Shown here in pieces: positions 26,708 through 35,101 of a stretch of DNA of 50,740 nucleotides (within the stretch, counting starts at the first letter, position 1; every line of letters starts with the position of its first letter). Below the pieces are notes generated by a model that did not search any database, had not been told where the DNA came from, and saw only the letters and a list, made by a program, of their open reading frames with translations. Location of the stretch: assembly GCA_903935335.1 (NCBI GenBank), contig CAIZRG010000041.1, positions 1 through 50,740 on the forward strand. The letters run 5' to 3'. A program made the translations under genes and the position numbers. Source of the DNA: Oligoflexia bacterium (GTDB taxonomy: Bacteria > Bdellovibrionota > UBA1018).

Positions 26708-27037
26708 TCACCTATGGTTCCAGGGGCGTCCCGATCCAGTTTCAGGTCGAAGACGATCACTCCCTAAATTTTCTCCAGGGGTTCGGGGTGCCATGGGTCG
26801 AGCTTCGTTCACAGTAAGGGCACGGCTTCCAATCTCAGTTCCATTGAGCTGAGTGATTGCTTTTATGGCTTCTTCATCTGAAGCCATTTCAACAAAGCCA
26901 AAACCTTTGGAGCGTCCAGAGCTCCGATCCATAATCACAACAGATGAAGCAACCTGACCCGCCTGTGTAAATAACTCACCGAGATCCTGATCAGTTGTAG
27001 AAAATGGCAGATTACCAACATAAAGCTTCTTACCCAT
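26708..27037 (-). CDS. RRM-domain RNA-binding protein
   Basis: The protein has 109 residues: one RNA recognition motif and a short tail. RNP2 is LYVGNL and RNP1 is KGFGFVEM, with the typical SDEEAIKAITQLNG helix and LTVNEARP ending. Such glycine-type RRM proteins in bacteria bind single-stranded RNA and are often cold-inducible. The tail is rich in Pro, Gly and Arg (RPETGSGRPWNHR). GAGGAGG ahead of the ATG at 27037 fixes the start; the frame is open further up to 27094. It leads infA by six bases. A short palindrome (AGCACATCCGTGCT, 27060-27073) lies in its leader. Confidence 0.9.
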   Translation of the reverse strand: MGKKLYVGNLPFSTTDQDLGELFTQAGQVASSVVIMDRSSGRSKGFGFVEMASDEEAIKAITQLNGTEIGSRALTVNEARPMAPRTPGENLGSDRLRPETGSGRPWNHR

Positions 27038-27126
27038 TAGCCTCCTCAAATTTACAAATAGCACATCCGTGCTGTAAGATTTTAGCTGTAGCATAAAAGC
27101 TGAATCTTTAATAAAGAAATCATTTC

Positions 27127-27786
27127 ATGAAGTTGATCTTAAGAGCAAAAATCTTTGTTGTCGTTCTTTCGAGTTTTATTTCGCTTACCGCTAGTGCTGT
27201 TGTCTCTGAAGGATTCGATACAGAGATGACTGCAAATCAACTTGAAGAGATCATTTTAGAAAGTGATTCCGGAACGATTCGTAAAGTGTTTCAGTCTCAT
27301 CCCGAGTGGATAAGGGTGAAAGATCAACACTTAAGAAGTGTGGCTCATTTTAATATGATGAAGCCTGATCCCAGTATTTTTTTTCTTATTTTCTATAATT
27401 GTCCTAGGCTTCTGGGAGAGGGAGATGATCAGGGTCAGACTCCAATTCACTACGCTGCAAGAAACCTTTTCGATTTTTCTGCCGGAACCGATCGTAATCG
27501 TCTTTTCAAGGTACTGAGCACTCTCTGTGATCATCCCGACTTTATGTGGATTCGAGATCACGCTGGAAAAACTCCTGTTGAATATGCAAGAGAGAGCATC
27601 TTGAAGATGATTACAAAAAAGAACTCAGATCTGATTTGTGCAGATGAAAAGGGTAGCTTACAAATCAATCCTGCTCATTTTGATTTTTTTGTTTCTGAAA
27701 TAAAGGATTTAGTGAAACATAACAAACATTGTACTCGTAGCCTAATGCAAATAGTATTTTCAGAAATTGCGGATATGCCCTTTTAG
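27127..27786 (+). CDS. Exported ankyrin-repeat-like protein
   Basis: The protein has 219 residues and a signal peptide (IFVVVLSSFISLTASA, cleavage near residue 24). Two units match the ankyrin consensus: QGQTPIHYAARNLFDF near residue 100 and HAGKTPVEYARESI near 140, preceded by weaker units (EWIRVKDQHLRSVAHFN). Ankyrin repeats mediate protein binding and occur often in exported proteins of host-associated bacteria. There is no enzymatic domain and no lipobox. The gene stands alone, divergent from the RRM/infA pair and overlapping the RNase H gene by four bases tail to tail. Confidence 0.7.
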   Translation: MKLILRAKIFVVVLSSFISLTASAVVSEGFDTEMTANQLEEIILESDSGTIRKVFQSHPEWIRVKDQHLRSVAHFNMMKPDPSIFFLIFYNCPRLLGEGDDQGQTPIHYAARNLFDFSAGTDRNRLFKVLSTLCDHPDFMWIRDHAGKTPVEYARESILKMITKKNSDLICADEKGSLQINPAHFDFFVSEIKDLVKHNKHCTRSLMQIVFSEIADMPF

Positions 27787-28523
27787 TGAGCCCGTTCCAA
27801 ATCCTCTGGTTGAAACCCCCACGATTTTAGAATCTGACCCTCTTCGTCCTGACTCATTGCTTTTTTAAAGCGAGCGCCCGATTGTCCTGAAATCCGACTT
27901 TTACACTCCTCCCAGCTGGAATGGCGTATGGGGTGTTGGCCGACTAAGCTTAAGTAGGAGTAGGGTTTTTTGGGTGTGGATTGAGTTCGATTTTTTTGTG
28001 AAGGCAGAGAGGTCTTTTTTGGAAGTTTGTGAATTTGCACTGGGTAGTGCAAAAGGAGTCCTTGAAATAGGGGAGGTTTTTTTTTCTGCGCAAAGGCTAC
28101 TGCAATTTCATCGGCTCTTTCATTCCCAGGGATTCCTGCGTGACCTGGTACGTAATTCCATTGTATCTTGTGGGTCAAGGCTATTTTACCTAAAACCTTC
28201 CATAGGTCAGTATTAGCTACAGGTAGCCCGTTTGCTGTGATCCAATTTCGTTTTTCCCATCCCCAGATCCACTTTGTAATGCCCTGAATGACATAGGTGG
28301 AATCCGTGTAAATTTGAATTTTGCTTGGACTGAGTACAATCGATTCAAGAGCTCCAATACAAGCGAAAAGTTCCATCCTGTTATTGGTGGTAAAAAACTC
28401 AGAACCTCCGAGTTCCTGAATTTTTCCATCAGTAAAGGCAATAATGGCTCCCCAACCTCCAGGTCCCGGGTTTCCGGAACTGGCCCCATCTGTAAAAATA
28501 AGAATGAATGGGTTCTGTGACAC
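27783..28523 (-). CDS. rnhA: Ribonuclease HI with a C-terminal hybrid-binding-like domain
   Basis: The protein has about 246 residues. The N-terminal RNase HI domain degrades the RNA strand of RNA/DNA hybrids. Catalytic residues lie in IFTDGASSGNPGPGGWGA (D), NNRMELFACIGAL (E), IYTDSTYVIQG (D) and GHAGIPGNERADEIA (H and D). A basic linker (KPPLFQG to STPKKP) leads to a C-terminal segment, YSYLSLVG to WGF, with SSWEECKSRI and GARFKKAMSQDE. This matches the hybrid-binding domain of eukaryotic RNase H1 and viroplasmin, which is normally N-terminal. The start is set at a GTG (28523) because the family N-terminus (SQNPFILIFTDG) begins there. The frame is open to an ATG at 28595, but that would overlap hemA. 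Confidence 0.88.
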   Translation of the reverse strand: MSQNPFILIFTDGASSGNPGPGGWGAIIAFTDGKIQELGGSEFFTTNNRMELFACIGALESIVLSPSKIQIYTDSTYVIQGITKWIWGWEKRNWITANGLPVANTDLWKVLGKIALTHKIQWNYVPGHAGIPGNERADEIAVAFAQKKKPPLFQGLLLHYPVQIHKLPKKTSLPSQKNRTQSTPKKPYSYLSLVGQHPIRHSSWEECKSRISGQSGARFKKAMSQDEEGQILKSWGFQPEDLERAH

Positions 28524-28565
28524 TTCGATGACAAAACTCTTAGCTTGCTCATTTATGATAGTCAA

Positions 28566-29693
28566 ATGGATCTCAATGATCTTGTTGTTTTTCATTTATC
28601 CAAAAAGAGCTTAAAGTCGAACCCCTCTTTTTTGGAAACCGGGTGTGAAGTGTCTCAGACGGCGTTTTATTTGGAAACTTGCCAAAGGTGGCTTCTTGTT
28701 TCAAAGTCTGATCATTTGAAGCAGTTTTTTAAAAACTCCTTTTTGGCAGATACTCCTTTTAAGAAAATTGAAGGTGTAGAAGGCTATCAGTTTTTGCTTA
28801 GGCTTGCAACAGGTCTAGAAAGTGAGATTCAGGGTGAAACTGATGTGTTCGGGCAGGTTAAGGAAGCCTGGAGACAGTTTGAGAGTTTAAAAACTCCATT
28901 TTCTAAGGAATTAAACCCTTGGATGAGAAAGCTTTTTGAAGACACGAAAGAGATTCGGACTCAGTTTCTTCAAAATTTAGGGGGCAATTCTTACGGAAGT
29001 TTAGTGAGAAAGTTGATTAAGGATCGACAGGGATGGAGTAGTGGATCTAAAGGGCCTTTGTTTTTAGTTGGAGCGGGACAGATGGCGCACTCAGTTGCTC
29101 CCTTTTTAAGGCCCCTTTTAGAAAATAATGAGCTTTGGTTATGGAACCGATCTTCAGACCGTCTTGCAAAGTTTCATCAATTTTTACTCTCTCGGGTTTC
29201 TGCTGAACTTCGGGCGGAAATTCAGCTTTTAAGTGATGAGTCCAGAGGGTGGAAGGAAGCTTCTACGATTGTGGTTTGTACTCCTTTTCAAAGGGATCAG
29301 GATCGTCAGAGGGTTCAATGGATCCAAAAAAGATCGTCGGATTGTTTAGTGATTCATTTAGGAGGCCTAAAAGAGCATTGTGGTCAGTGGAGTGCTCTAA
29401 AAGGATTTCATAGTCTGAACGATCTTTTTTCTCTTCAGGATTCGATTAAAAATGTTAGGTCGCTTCAAATTGAGCAGGCTCATCAGGCATGTGAAGAGCG
29501 TTCAAAGCTTCGAGCATTGAATTCTGCTTTACATTCTGGACATTCTGGTCGAGTTGCGCCTAGCCTCGCAGAGTGTACAAAGAAGTTGTATCTGGAAGAA
29601 AATGATGAAAAAGTATTTGAAACTTGGAACTCGAAAATCATTGCTGGCTTGGACTCAAAGCACTTGGGTCGCTCAGGAGGTGGAACGTCTTAA
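28566..29693 (+). CDS. hemA: Glutamyl-tRNA reductase
   Basis: The protein has about 375 residues and catalyses the first committed step of five-carbon haem synthesis, reducing glutamyl-tRNA to glutamate-1-semialdehyde. The catalytic cysteine is in ETCQRWLL (usually TCNR). The conserved ATGLESEIQGETDVFGQVKEAW stretch follows, then the NADPH-binding motif LFLVGAGQMAHSVAPFL. The dimerisation region is short and degenerate compared with the usual 410-450 residues. The start at 28566 gives the family N-terminus NDLVVFHLSKKSL; the ATG at 28545 is the alternative. The 3' end overlaps hemC by 92 bases in another frame, much longer than other overlaps in this array. Confidence 0.87.
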   Translation: MDLNDLVVFHLSKKSLKSNPSFLETGCEVSQTAFYLETCQRWLLVSKSDHLKQFFKNSFLADTPFKKIEGVEGYQFLLRLATGLESEIQGETDVFGQVKEAWRQFESLKTPFSKELNPWMRKLFEDTKEIRTQFLQNLGGNSYGSLVRKLIKDRQGWSSGSKGPLFLVGAGQMAHSVAPFLRPLLENNELWLWNRSSDRLAKFHQFLLSRVSAELRAEIQLLSDESRGWKEASTIVVCTPFQRDQDRQRVQWIQKRSSDCLVIHLGGLKEHCGQWSALKGFHSLNDLFSLQDSIKNVRSLQIEQAHQACEERSKLRALNSALHSGHSGRVAPSLAECTKKLYLEENDEKVFETWNSKIIAGLDSKHLGRSGGGTS

Positions 29694-31164
29694 CCCGGGT
29701 GTTCAAATAGAGTTGGTGGGTATTGAGACGCGTGGTGATCGGATCCTTGATTTTCCATTGAGCCAGATTGAAGGCAAAGAGTTCTTTGTAGCTGAAATCG
29801 ATCAGGCACTTCAGGAAGGGCGAGTGGATTTTACGGTTCACTCTATGAAGGATTTAAGCTTAAAAAGACCTGATGACTTGGTTTGTGCTGCGATTCCAAA
29901 ACGTGAAAATCCAAGAGACGTGATCGTATTTGGATCTGGTTTGATGGATCGGCTTGGCCAAGGAGCCACTCTTAGGATTGGGACTTCTTCACCCAGGAGA
30001 CTTGAAAATATTCCTGATTTTTTAACTCGTGCTTTACCTCGAATTGAAAAGGAAAGGAAGCCTCCTGCTTTTGAATTCATTGAAATTCGAGGCAACGTGA
30101 ATACTCGTTTGAGTCGAGTGCAGAGCCAATCTGACAAACCCTTAGATGGGGTGGTGTTGGCATTAGCAGGGCTTATTCGGCTTTGGAAGAGTCCTGCGGG
30201 ACGATCTGAACTTAGGAAGCTCTTTCAGGGGGTGCGATGGATGGTATTACCTTTAGAATACTGTCCGAGTGCTCCTGCTCAGGGGGCCTTGGCGGTGGAG
30301 TGTCGAGCTTACGATAGAGATGTTCTCCAGAAACTTACACTTCTTCATGATCCAGAGACTGAGAAGGCAGTGTCCCAAGAACGGTCACTCTTAGAAGAGT
30401 GGGGAGGTGGGTGTCACCAGAGGTTGGGAGCAACGATCGTAACGTCTTCAGAGTTTGACTGTCTTTTTTATATTCGAGGAGTCAGGCCAAATGGCGAATT
30501 ATTGCATGAAGTTCGATGGAAAGTACCTCAGAAAATTTCATGCCTAGATATTAGGCCCTGGGATGGAACCCAACTGCATCCTCAGTTTTCTGCTCTCAAC
30601 CCAGAACTGCCAGTGCTAGAAGGAAAAGCAGTCTTTGTCGCTCATTCTCGAGCTGTTCAATCGGTAGAGCCGTGTTCTTTACTTCAATCTCGGGTTTGGA
30701 CTTCGGGGACTCAAAGCTGGTTTAAGCTCGCTCAGCAAGGTATTTGGGTCGAGGGATGCTCAGAAGGCCTGGGTTTTGAGGAAATGAGCCGGAGACTTTT
30801 AAAAGAAGCTGTTTTAGGGTTACCTCCTCTCACGGATTGGATTGTTTTCACTCACAAGGGTGCTCAAGGCCGCTGGAGAGAAATGGGAAAGGAAGGCAAA
30901 AACCCTTCTCAAGTGATTTCCACTTATCAAGTTCATTATGATCTAAGAGCAGAGGAGCTTGTCAAATTCAGGCAGGCTAACTCTATATTTTGGAGTAGTG
31001 GGTCGCAGTACCAAAGTTTGAAAGAACAGGTTGCTCAAGGAGTGCAACATTCTTGTGGACCTGGAAAAACAGCTAGCCTTTTGAGACAAGCAGGTTTGTT
31101 ACCGATGATCTTTCCGTCGGTGATGGAATGGAGAAAATGGCTACAAATACAGCACTCAATTTAA
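29602..31164 (+). CDS. hemC: Porphobilinogen deaminase fused to a uroporphyrinogen-III synthase-like domain
   Basis: The protein has 520 residues, against about 310 for HemC alone. Residues 1 to about 310 are porphobilinogen deaminase: LKLGTRKSLLAWTQS, DFTVHSMKDLSLKRPDDL, IGTSSPRRL, the CPSAPAQGALAVECRA stretch and the dipyrromethane-cofactor cysteine at about 271 (GGGCHQRLGA). Residues about 325-520 have the two-lobed HemD pattern: KAVFVAHS, TSGTQSWFKLAQQGIWV, DWIVFTHKGAQG, FWSSGSQYQSL and CGPGKTASLLRQAGLLP. No separate hemD is present, so a HemCD fusion would supply uroporphyrinogen III. HemD sequences diverge strongly, so this part is less certain. GGAAG ahead of ATG 29602 supports the start; ATG 29605 is equally possible. 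Confidence 0.88.
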   Translation: MMKKYLKLGTRKSLLAWTQSTWVAQEVERLNPGVQIELVGIETRGDRILDFPLSQIEGKEFFVAEIDQALQEGRVDFTVHSMKDLSLKRPDDLVCAAIPKRENPRDVIVFGSGLMDRLGQGATLRIGTSSPRRLENIPDFLTRALPRIEKERKPPAFEFIEIRGNVNTRLSRVQSQSDKPLDGVVLALAGLIRLWKSPAGRSELRKLFQGVRWMVLPLEYCPSAPAQGALAVECRAYDRDVLQKLTLLHDPETEKAVSQERSLLEEWGGGCHQRLGATIVTSSEFDCLFYIRGVRPNGELLHEVRWKVPQKISCLDIRPWDGTQLHPQFSALNPELPVLEGKAVFVAHSRAVQSVEPCSLLQSRVWTSGTQSWFKLAQQGIWVEGCSEGLGFEEMSRRLLKEAVLGLPPLTDWIVFTHKGAQGRWREMGKEGKNPSQVISTYQVHYDLRAEELVKFRQANSIFWSSGSQYQSLKEQVAQGVQHSCGPGKTASLLRQAGLLPMIFPSVMEWRKWLQIQHSI

Positions 31165-32132
31165 GAAGGCTTCGTCAAAATTCTTTGATTCGAGATTTAG
31201 TTTGTGAATATCGAGTTTCAGTTCAACAAATGATTCAGCCTCTTTTTGTGGTGGAGGGGCTACAAAATCGGGAGCCAGTTATCGGATTAACAGGGACTTA
31301 TCGTGAAACTCCAGAGTCTCTTTTAAATACGATTGAGCAAGATCTCAAAGTGGGAGTGACTAAATTTCTTCTATTTGGTGTTCCTGCCCATAAAAAATTA
31401 TGTGATTTTGATTCGAGTTTTACTGAACGGCAGATTCAATCCATTCGTAAGTGCTTTGGGAAAGAAGTATTTTTAGGAGTCGATGTTTGTCTTTGTTCAT
31501 CGACTCTTCATGGACACTGCGGTGTATTGAATGCGGAAGGCGACCATATTGAAAATCAGGATACGGTAGATGAGTTAGTTCAGGTTGCTCTTCGGTATGC
31601 TGAAGCAGGGGCAGATTGTGTTGCTCCGAGTGATATGATGGATGGGCGAATTGGAGTGATCCGAAGAAGCTTAGATGAAGCTGGTTTGGACCGAGTTTTA
31701 CTGATGAGTTATTCAGCCAAGTTTCATTCCAAATATTACGGCCCTTTTCGGATGGCCGCGGATTCGGCGCCGAAGGGGAATCTGATTTTAAAAGACAGGG
31801 CCACTTATCAAATTCATCCGGCTTGTCCTCGAGATGCATACTTGAGTTCTCTGAGAGACGCTGAAGAGGGAGCAGATATTCTCATGGTCAAACCAGGTTT
31901 ACCTTACCTCGATGTTTTGTCTAAGCTCTCTCAAGATATTCAAAAACCTTGGGCCGTGTATGAGGTGAGTGGTGAGTATGCTGGGATTGAGCTGATGGCT
32001 CAGCATGGGTTGGTTCAAGGCCCTGCCGCTCATGTAGAGGCTTGGACTGCTTTTATTCGAGCCGGAGCATCTATTATAATTACTTATGGTGCAAGATTTG
32101 CAAAACAATACCTTGAACAATTTCAGTCATAA
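31137..32132 (+). CDS. hemB: Delta-aminolevulinic acid dehydratase (porphobilinogen synthase)
   Basis: This 331-residue enzyme condenses two 5-aminolevulinate molecules to porphobilinogen. The two active-site lysines are visible at about 195 (SYSAKFHSKYYGPFR) and 252 (ILMVKPGLPYLD). The metal site reads DVCLCSSTLHGHCGVL, with three cysteines, which indicates a zinc-dependent enzyme rather than the magnesium type with aspartates. The C-terminus has AVYEVSGEYAGIELM. GGAGAAA before the ATG at 31137 suits that start, overlapping hemC by 28 bases. It functions before hemC in the pathway although its gene comes after it. Confidence 0.95.
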   Translation: MATNTALNLRRLRQNSLIRDLVCEYRVSVQQMIQPLFVVEGLQNREPVIGLTGTYRETPESLLNTIEQDLKVGVTKFLLFGVPAHKKLCDFDSSFTERQIQSIRKCFGKEVFLGVDVCLCSSTLHGHCGVLNAEGDHIENQDTVDELVQVALRYAEAGADCVAPSDMMDGRIGVIRRSLDEAGLDRVLLMSYSAKFHSKYYGPFRMAADSAPKGNLILKDRATYQIHPACPRDAYLSSLRDAEEGADILMVKPGLPYLDVLSKLSQDIQKPWAVYEVSGEYAGIELMAQHGLVQGPAAHVEAWTAFIRAGASIIITYGARFAKQYLEQFQS

Positions 32133-32145
32133 ATAGGATGATTCC

Positions 32146-33453
32146 ATGAAGTTAAAACAATCAGAGGCATTATTTGAAAGATCAAAACAAATTGTACCTG
32201 GGGGTGTTCACTCTCCAGTCAGAGCTTTCCGAGGGGTCGGAGGAGTTCCTCCCTTTATGCAGTCTGCTTCGGATGTGTGGCTCAATGATGTGGATGGGAA
32301 CTCTTATATTGATTATTGCATGTCTTGGGGTCCTCTTTTATTTGGTCATCAGGATCGAGAAGTTCAGCAAGCCGTTCAAGAGGCTTTGGCGCGGGGTTGG
32401 TCGTACGGGACTGCTGAACCCTACTCACTTGAGCTTGCAGAGTTGATCACTCAGGAGCTTCCTTGGGTAGAAAAAATCCGGTTTGTCAATTCTGGAACTG
32501 AAGCTGTGATCTCAGCTCTCCGCGTTGCCAGAGCAGCCACGGGACGAGATAAGATTCTTAAGTTTGAGGGATGTTATCATGGTCATGGGGACTCGTTACT
32601 CGTCAAGGCTGGGTCGGGTTTAGCTGAAATGGCCTCTCCGGATAGTGCAGGTGTTCCTGTCTCGGTCGCTTCAGATACGATTGTTGTTGAGCTCAATCAG
32701 GAAGAAGCGCTTGAGAAGGTGTTTCAGAGACAGGGTCACCAAATTGCAGCAGTCATTCTTGAGCCTCTTCCTGCAAACTGTGGGCTATTGATTCAAAGAG
32801 AAGAGTTTTTAAAAAAGGTGGCAAGTCTTTCTCGAAAATCGGGAAGTCTTCTGATTTTCGATGAGGTCATTTCAGGGTTTAGAGTGGCGTTTGGGGGGAT
32901 GGCTGAGAAAATAGGGATTCAGCCGGATCTAGTCACCTTTGGGAAAGTGATTGGAGGGGGTTTTCCAGTTGGAGCTTATGGGGGTCGAGCGGATTTGATG
33001 GATTGGGTTGCTCCGTGCGGTCCGGTTTATCAGGCAGGGACTCTCAGTGCCAATCCTGTGGCCATGACGGCTGGGGTTGCAATGCTCAAGAAACTCAAGC
33101 GAGAAAATCCTTATTCGGCCTTGGAAAAGAAGACAAAAGAACTGGCTTGCCAATTGGAAGAAGTTGCTCAACAAGAGGGTTTTCCAATGAAGGTTCAATC
33201 TTTCTCTTCTTTGTTTTGGATCGTTTTTGGGGAGATGGATACCCCCGATTTTGTGGTGAGGACTCCCCAGCAAACTCCAAAGAAATCAAAAGAAGTTTAT
33301 TCTCAGGTATTTCACTCCCTTTTAGAAAATGGTATTTATCTAGCTCCGAGTGCTTATGAAGTGTCGTTTCTTTCAACCGCTCACCGTCCAGAGCATCAAG
33401 AGAAGCTTGTGAAAGTGATGCGTCAAGCTATTCGAAAAGTGATGCAAAAGTGA
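32146..33453 (+). CDS. hemL: Glutamate-1-semialdehyde 2,1-aminomutase
   Basis: This 435-residue class-III PLP enzyme converts glutamate-1-semialdehyde to 5-aminolevulinate. Signatures are PGGVHSPVRAFRGVGG near the start, FVNSGTEAVISALRVARA, KFEGCYHGHGDSLLVKAGSG and LIFDEVISGFR. The PLP lysine is about residue 267 (TFGKVIGGGFPVGAYGG). The stretch VHSPVRAF and the GHGDSLLVKAGSG loop separate it from ordinary omega-aminotransferases such as the gene at 14.9 kb. It starts 13 bases after hemB and runs directly into the histidine kinase gene. Confidence 0.96.
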   Translation: MKLKQSEALFERSKQIVPGGVHSPVRAFRGVGGVPPFMQSASDVWLNDVDGNSYIDYCMSWGPLLFGHQDREVQQAVQEALARGWSYGTAEPYSLELAELITQELPWVEKIRFVNSGTEAVISALRVARAATGRDKILKFEGCYHGHGDSLLVKAGSGLAEMASPDSAGVPVSVASDTIVVELNQEEALEKVFQRQGHQIAAVILEPLPANCGLLIQREEFLKKVASLSRKSGSLLIFDEVISGFRVAFGGMAEKIGIQPDLVTFGKVIGGGFPVGAYGGRADLMDWVAPCGPVYQAGTLSANPVAMTAGVAMLKKLKRENPYSALEKKTKELACQLEEVAQQEGFPMKVQSFSSLFWIVFGEMDTPDFVVRTPQQTPKKSKEVYSQVFHSLLENGIYLAPSAYEVSFLSTAHRPEHQEKLVKVMRQAIRKVMQK

Positions 33454-34400
33454 TGAAACGGTTTCTTCCACGGGTTCATTTTTTTTCTCAAATGAACGCT
33501 ATTTTAGTGGTTCATTTGATTTGGCTGGTGACTGTATGTCTTTTAGGGGCTTGGTGGGGTCGGTTATTGCTTTCTCAAGCAAGTCGAATTGCAATCTTAG
33601 AAGGGAAATTAGGATTATCAGTTGATTTGACTCAAAGCCAATGGCACCGGACTCAAAGAATGCTGTTTTGGGAAGGCTCTGTTTTTTTTCTTTTACTTCT
33701 TGCTTGTACTGGATTTTTATTTTGGCTTTATCGGAGGGATTCAAAACGAAACAAAGGCTTACAAGCCTTCTTTGCTTCAGTTACCCATGAGCTTCGGACA
33801 CCGTTGACGAGTATTCGATTACAGGCTGAATCCATTGCTGAGAGTCCCCCAGCAGAGATTTCTCAGGGGAGTCTGATCCGTAGGCTTTTAGAGGATACGA
33901 TTCGACTTGAGTCTCAAGTCGAGAGGACTTTGGAACTCGCTCGAGTTGAGGGAGGAGGGCCCGTCTATCGACAGCCTCTTCAGGTGAAGCCTTGGATTGA
34001 CCGATTTCTGAGTGGCTGGTTTTCTGATTATAAGGATCGAGTCGAGGTTTGTCTCAACATAGAAGATCTTGTGATTGAGGCTGATCCCATTGCGATGCAA
34101 ATTATTTTAAAAAATCTTTTGGAAAATTCGATAAAACACTCCAGACGAGATCAAGTTCAGATTTTTATTTCCACTGTTCGATCCGATCAGGCGATCTTTC
34201 TTCGGGTTCAGGATAATGGGCAAGGCTATGCGGGTGATCAGAAAAGCCTAGGTCGATTATTTTTCAAAGATCCTTCTTCTCAAGGAACTGGGGTGGGTCT
34301 CTACCTGGTTAAGACCCTCATGAAAAAAATGGGGGGCTGGGTCGAGTTTGATTTGACGACTGGATTTCAGGTCTCAATGGGTTTTACTGAGGGCAAATAA
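33453..34400 (+). CDS. Sensor histidine kinase embedded in the haem operon
   Basis: The protein has 315 residues. Two membrane helices (AILVVHLIWLVTVCLLGAWW and GSVFFLLLLACTGFLFWLY) enclose a periplasmic loop of only about 35 residues, and there is no separate sensor domain. The H box is FFASVTHELRTPLTSIRLQ, with the phosphorylated histidine at about 112. The ATPase domain has the N box IILKNLLENSIKHS, a G1 box VQDNGQGYAG and a G2 box SQGTGVGLYLVKTLM. The ATG overlaps the hemL stop by one base (TGATG) and the gene ends in a one-base overlap with the response regulator. A membrane or haem-related signal is plausible given the location, but not shown. Confidence 0.9.
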   Translation: MKRFLPRVHFFSQMNAILVVHLIWLVTVCLLGAWWGRLLLSQASRIAILEGKLGLSVDLTQSQWHRTQRMLFWEGSVFFLLLLACTGFLFWLYRRDSKRNKGLQAFFASVTHELRTPLTSIRLQAESIAESPPAEISQGSLIRRLLEDTIRLESQVERTLELARVEGGGPVYRQPLQVKPWIDRFLSGWFSDYKDRVEVCLNIEDLVIEADPIAMQIILKNLLENSIKHSRRDQVQIFISTVRSDQAIFLRVQDNGQGYAGDQKSLGRLFFKDPSSQGTGVGLYLVKTLMKKMGGWVEFDLTTGFQVSMGFTEGK

Positions 34401-35101
34401 TGGATCGTCCATCCTCAAAAATCCTATTAGTTGAAGATGAGAAGAATGTGGGCTGTACTCTGATGGAGCGTTTTGCAAAAGAGGGCTTTGAAATGGTTTG
34501 GGCTAAGACTCAAGCAGCAGCCATCCATGAAATTTCAAACCAAATTTTTGATCTTATTCTTTTAGATGTCGGGCTTCCTGATGGTTCAGGCTTTGGAGTC
34601 GCAGAGTTTTTAAGAGAAAGGCGGCCTGCGACTGCCATTATTTTTTTAACGGCCTTTGGAACTGCTCAGGATCGAATTAAAGGATTGGAGTTGGGGGCAG
34701 AAGATTATATTGTGAAGCCATTTCATCTCAAGGAGTTGCTTTTGAGAGTCCGCAATGGCTTGAAGAGGGCGAGTTACTTATCAGGTCATTTTGAAGGAGT
34801 AGATTCAAGTGTCATTGTTGGGCGTGCTAAGATCAATTTCCTTCGATTTGAGGCAGAAATCAATGGGGAGGTTTTTCCCTTGACCCATAAGGAAACAGCT
34901 TTGCTTCGTCTTTTGGTCGAGAGAAGAGGGTGTGTTGTGAGTCGAGATGAAATTCTTAATCATGCTTGGTCGGAAGATGAATTTCCCACGCCTAGAACAG
35001 TTGATAATTTTGTTATGCGCTTAAGACGATTGGTTGAGTTGAACCCTGAACAACCAGAAGTCATTAAGAGTGTACGAGGAATAGGATACCAGCTTATATG
35101 A
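34400..35101 (+). CDS. OmpR-family response regulator
   Basis: The protein has 233 residues. The receiver domain has the acidic pocket LLVEDEKN, the phosphorylated aspartate 56 in LILLDVGLPDGSG, a T/S in IIFLTAFGT and the lysine in EDYIVKPFHLKEL. The C-terminal winged-helix DNA-binding domain includes EVFPLTHKETALLRLLVERR, SRDEILNHAWSED, PRTVDNFVMRLRRL and IKSVRGIGYQLI. It is coupled to the kinase and to hemE (ATGA overlap at 35098). It probably regulates transcription in response to the partner kinase, possibly of this same gene array. Confidence 0.93.
   Translation: MDRPSSKILLVEDEKNVGCTLMERFAKEGFEMVWAKTQAAAIHEISNQIFDLILLDVGLPDGSGFGVAEFLRERRPATAIIFLTAFGTAQDRIKGLELGAEDYIVKPFHLKELLLRVRNGLKRASYLSGHFEGVDSSVIVGRAKINFLRFEAEINGEVFPLTHKETALLRLLVERRGCVVSRDEILNHAWSEDEFPTPRTVDNFVMRLRRLVELNPEQPEVIKSVRGIGYQLI

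Noticed and set aside
27060..27073. Palindrome AGCAC-ATCC-GTGCT in the RRM gene leader as an RNA thermometer or terminator
   Set aside because: The stem is only five base pairs, has no T tract and does not cover the ribosome binding site.
31420..31839. Minus-strand frame of 139 codons within hemB
   Set aside because: It is fully antisense to a clearly recognised enzyme and lacks any family pattern.
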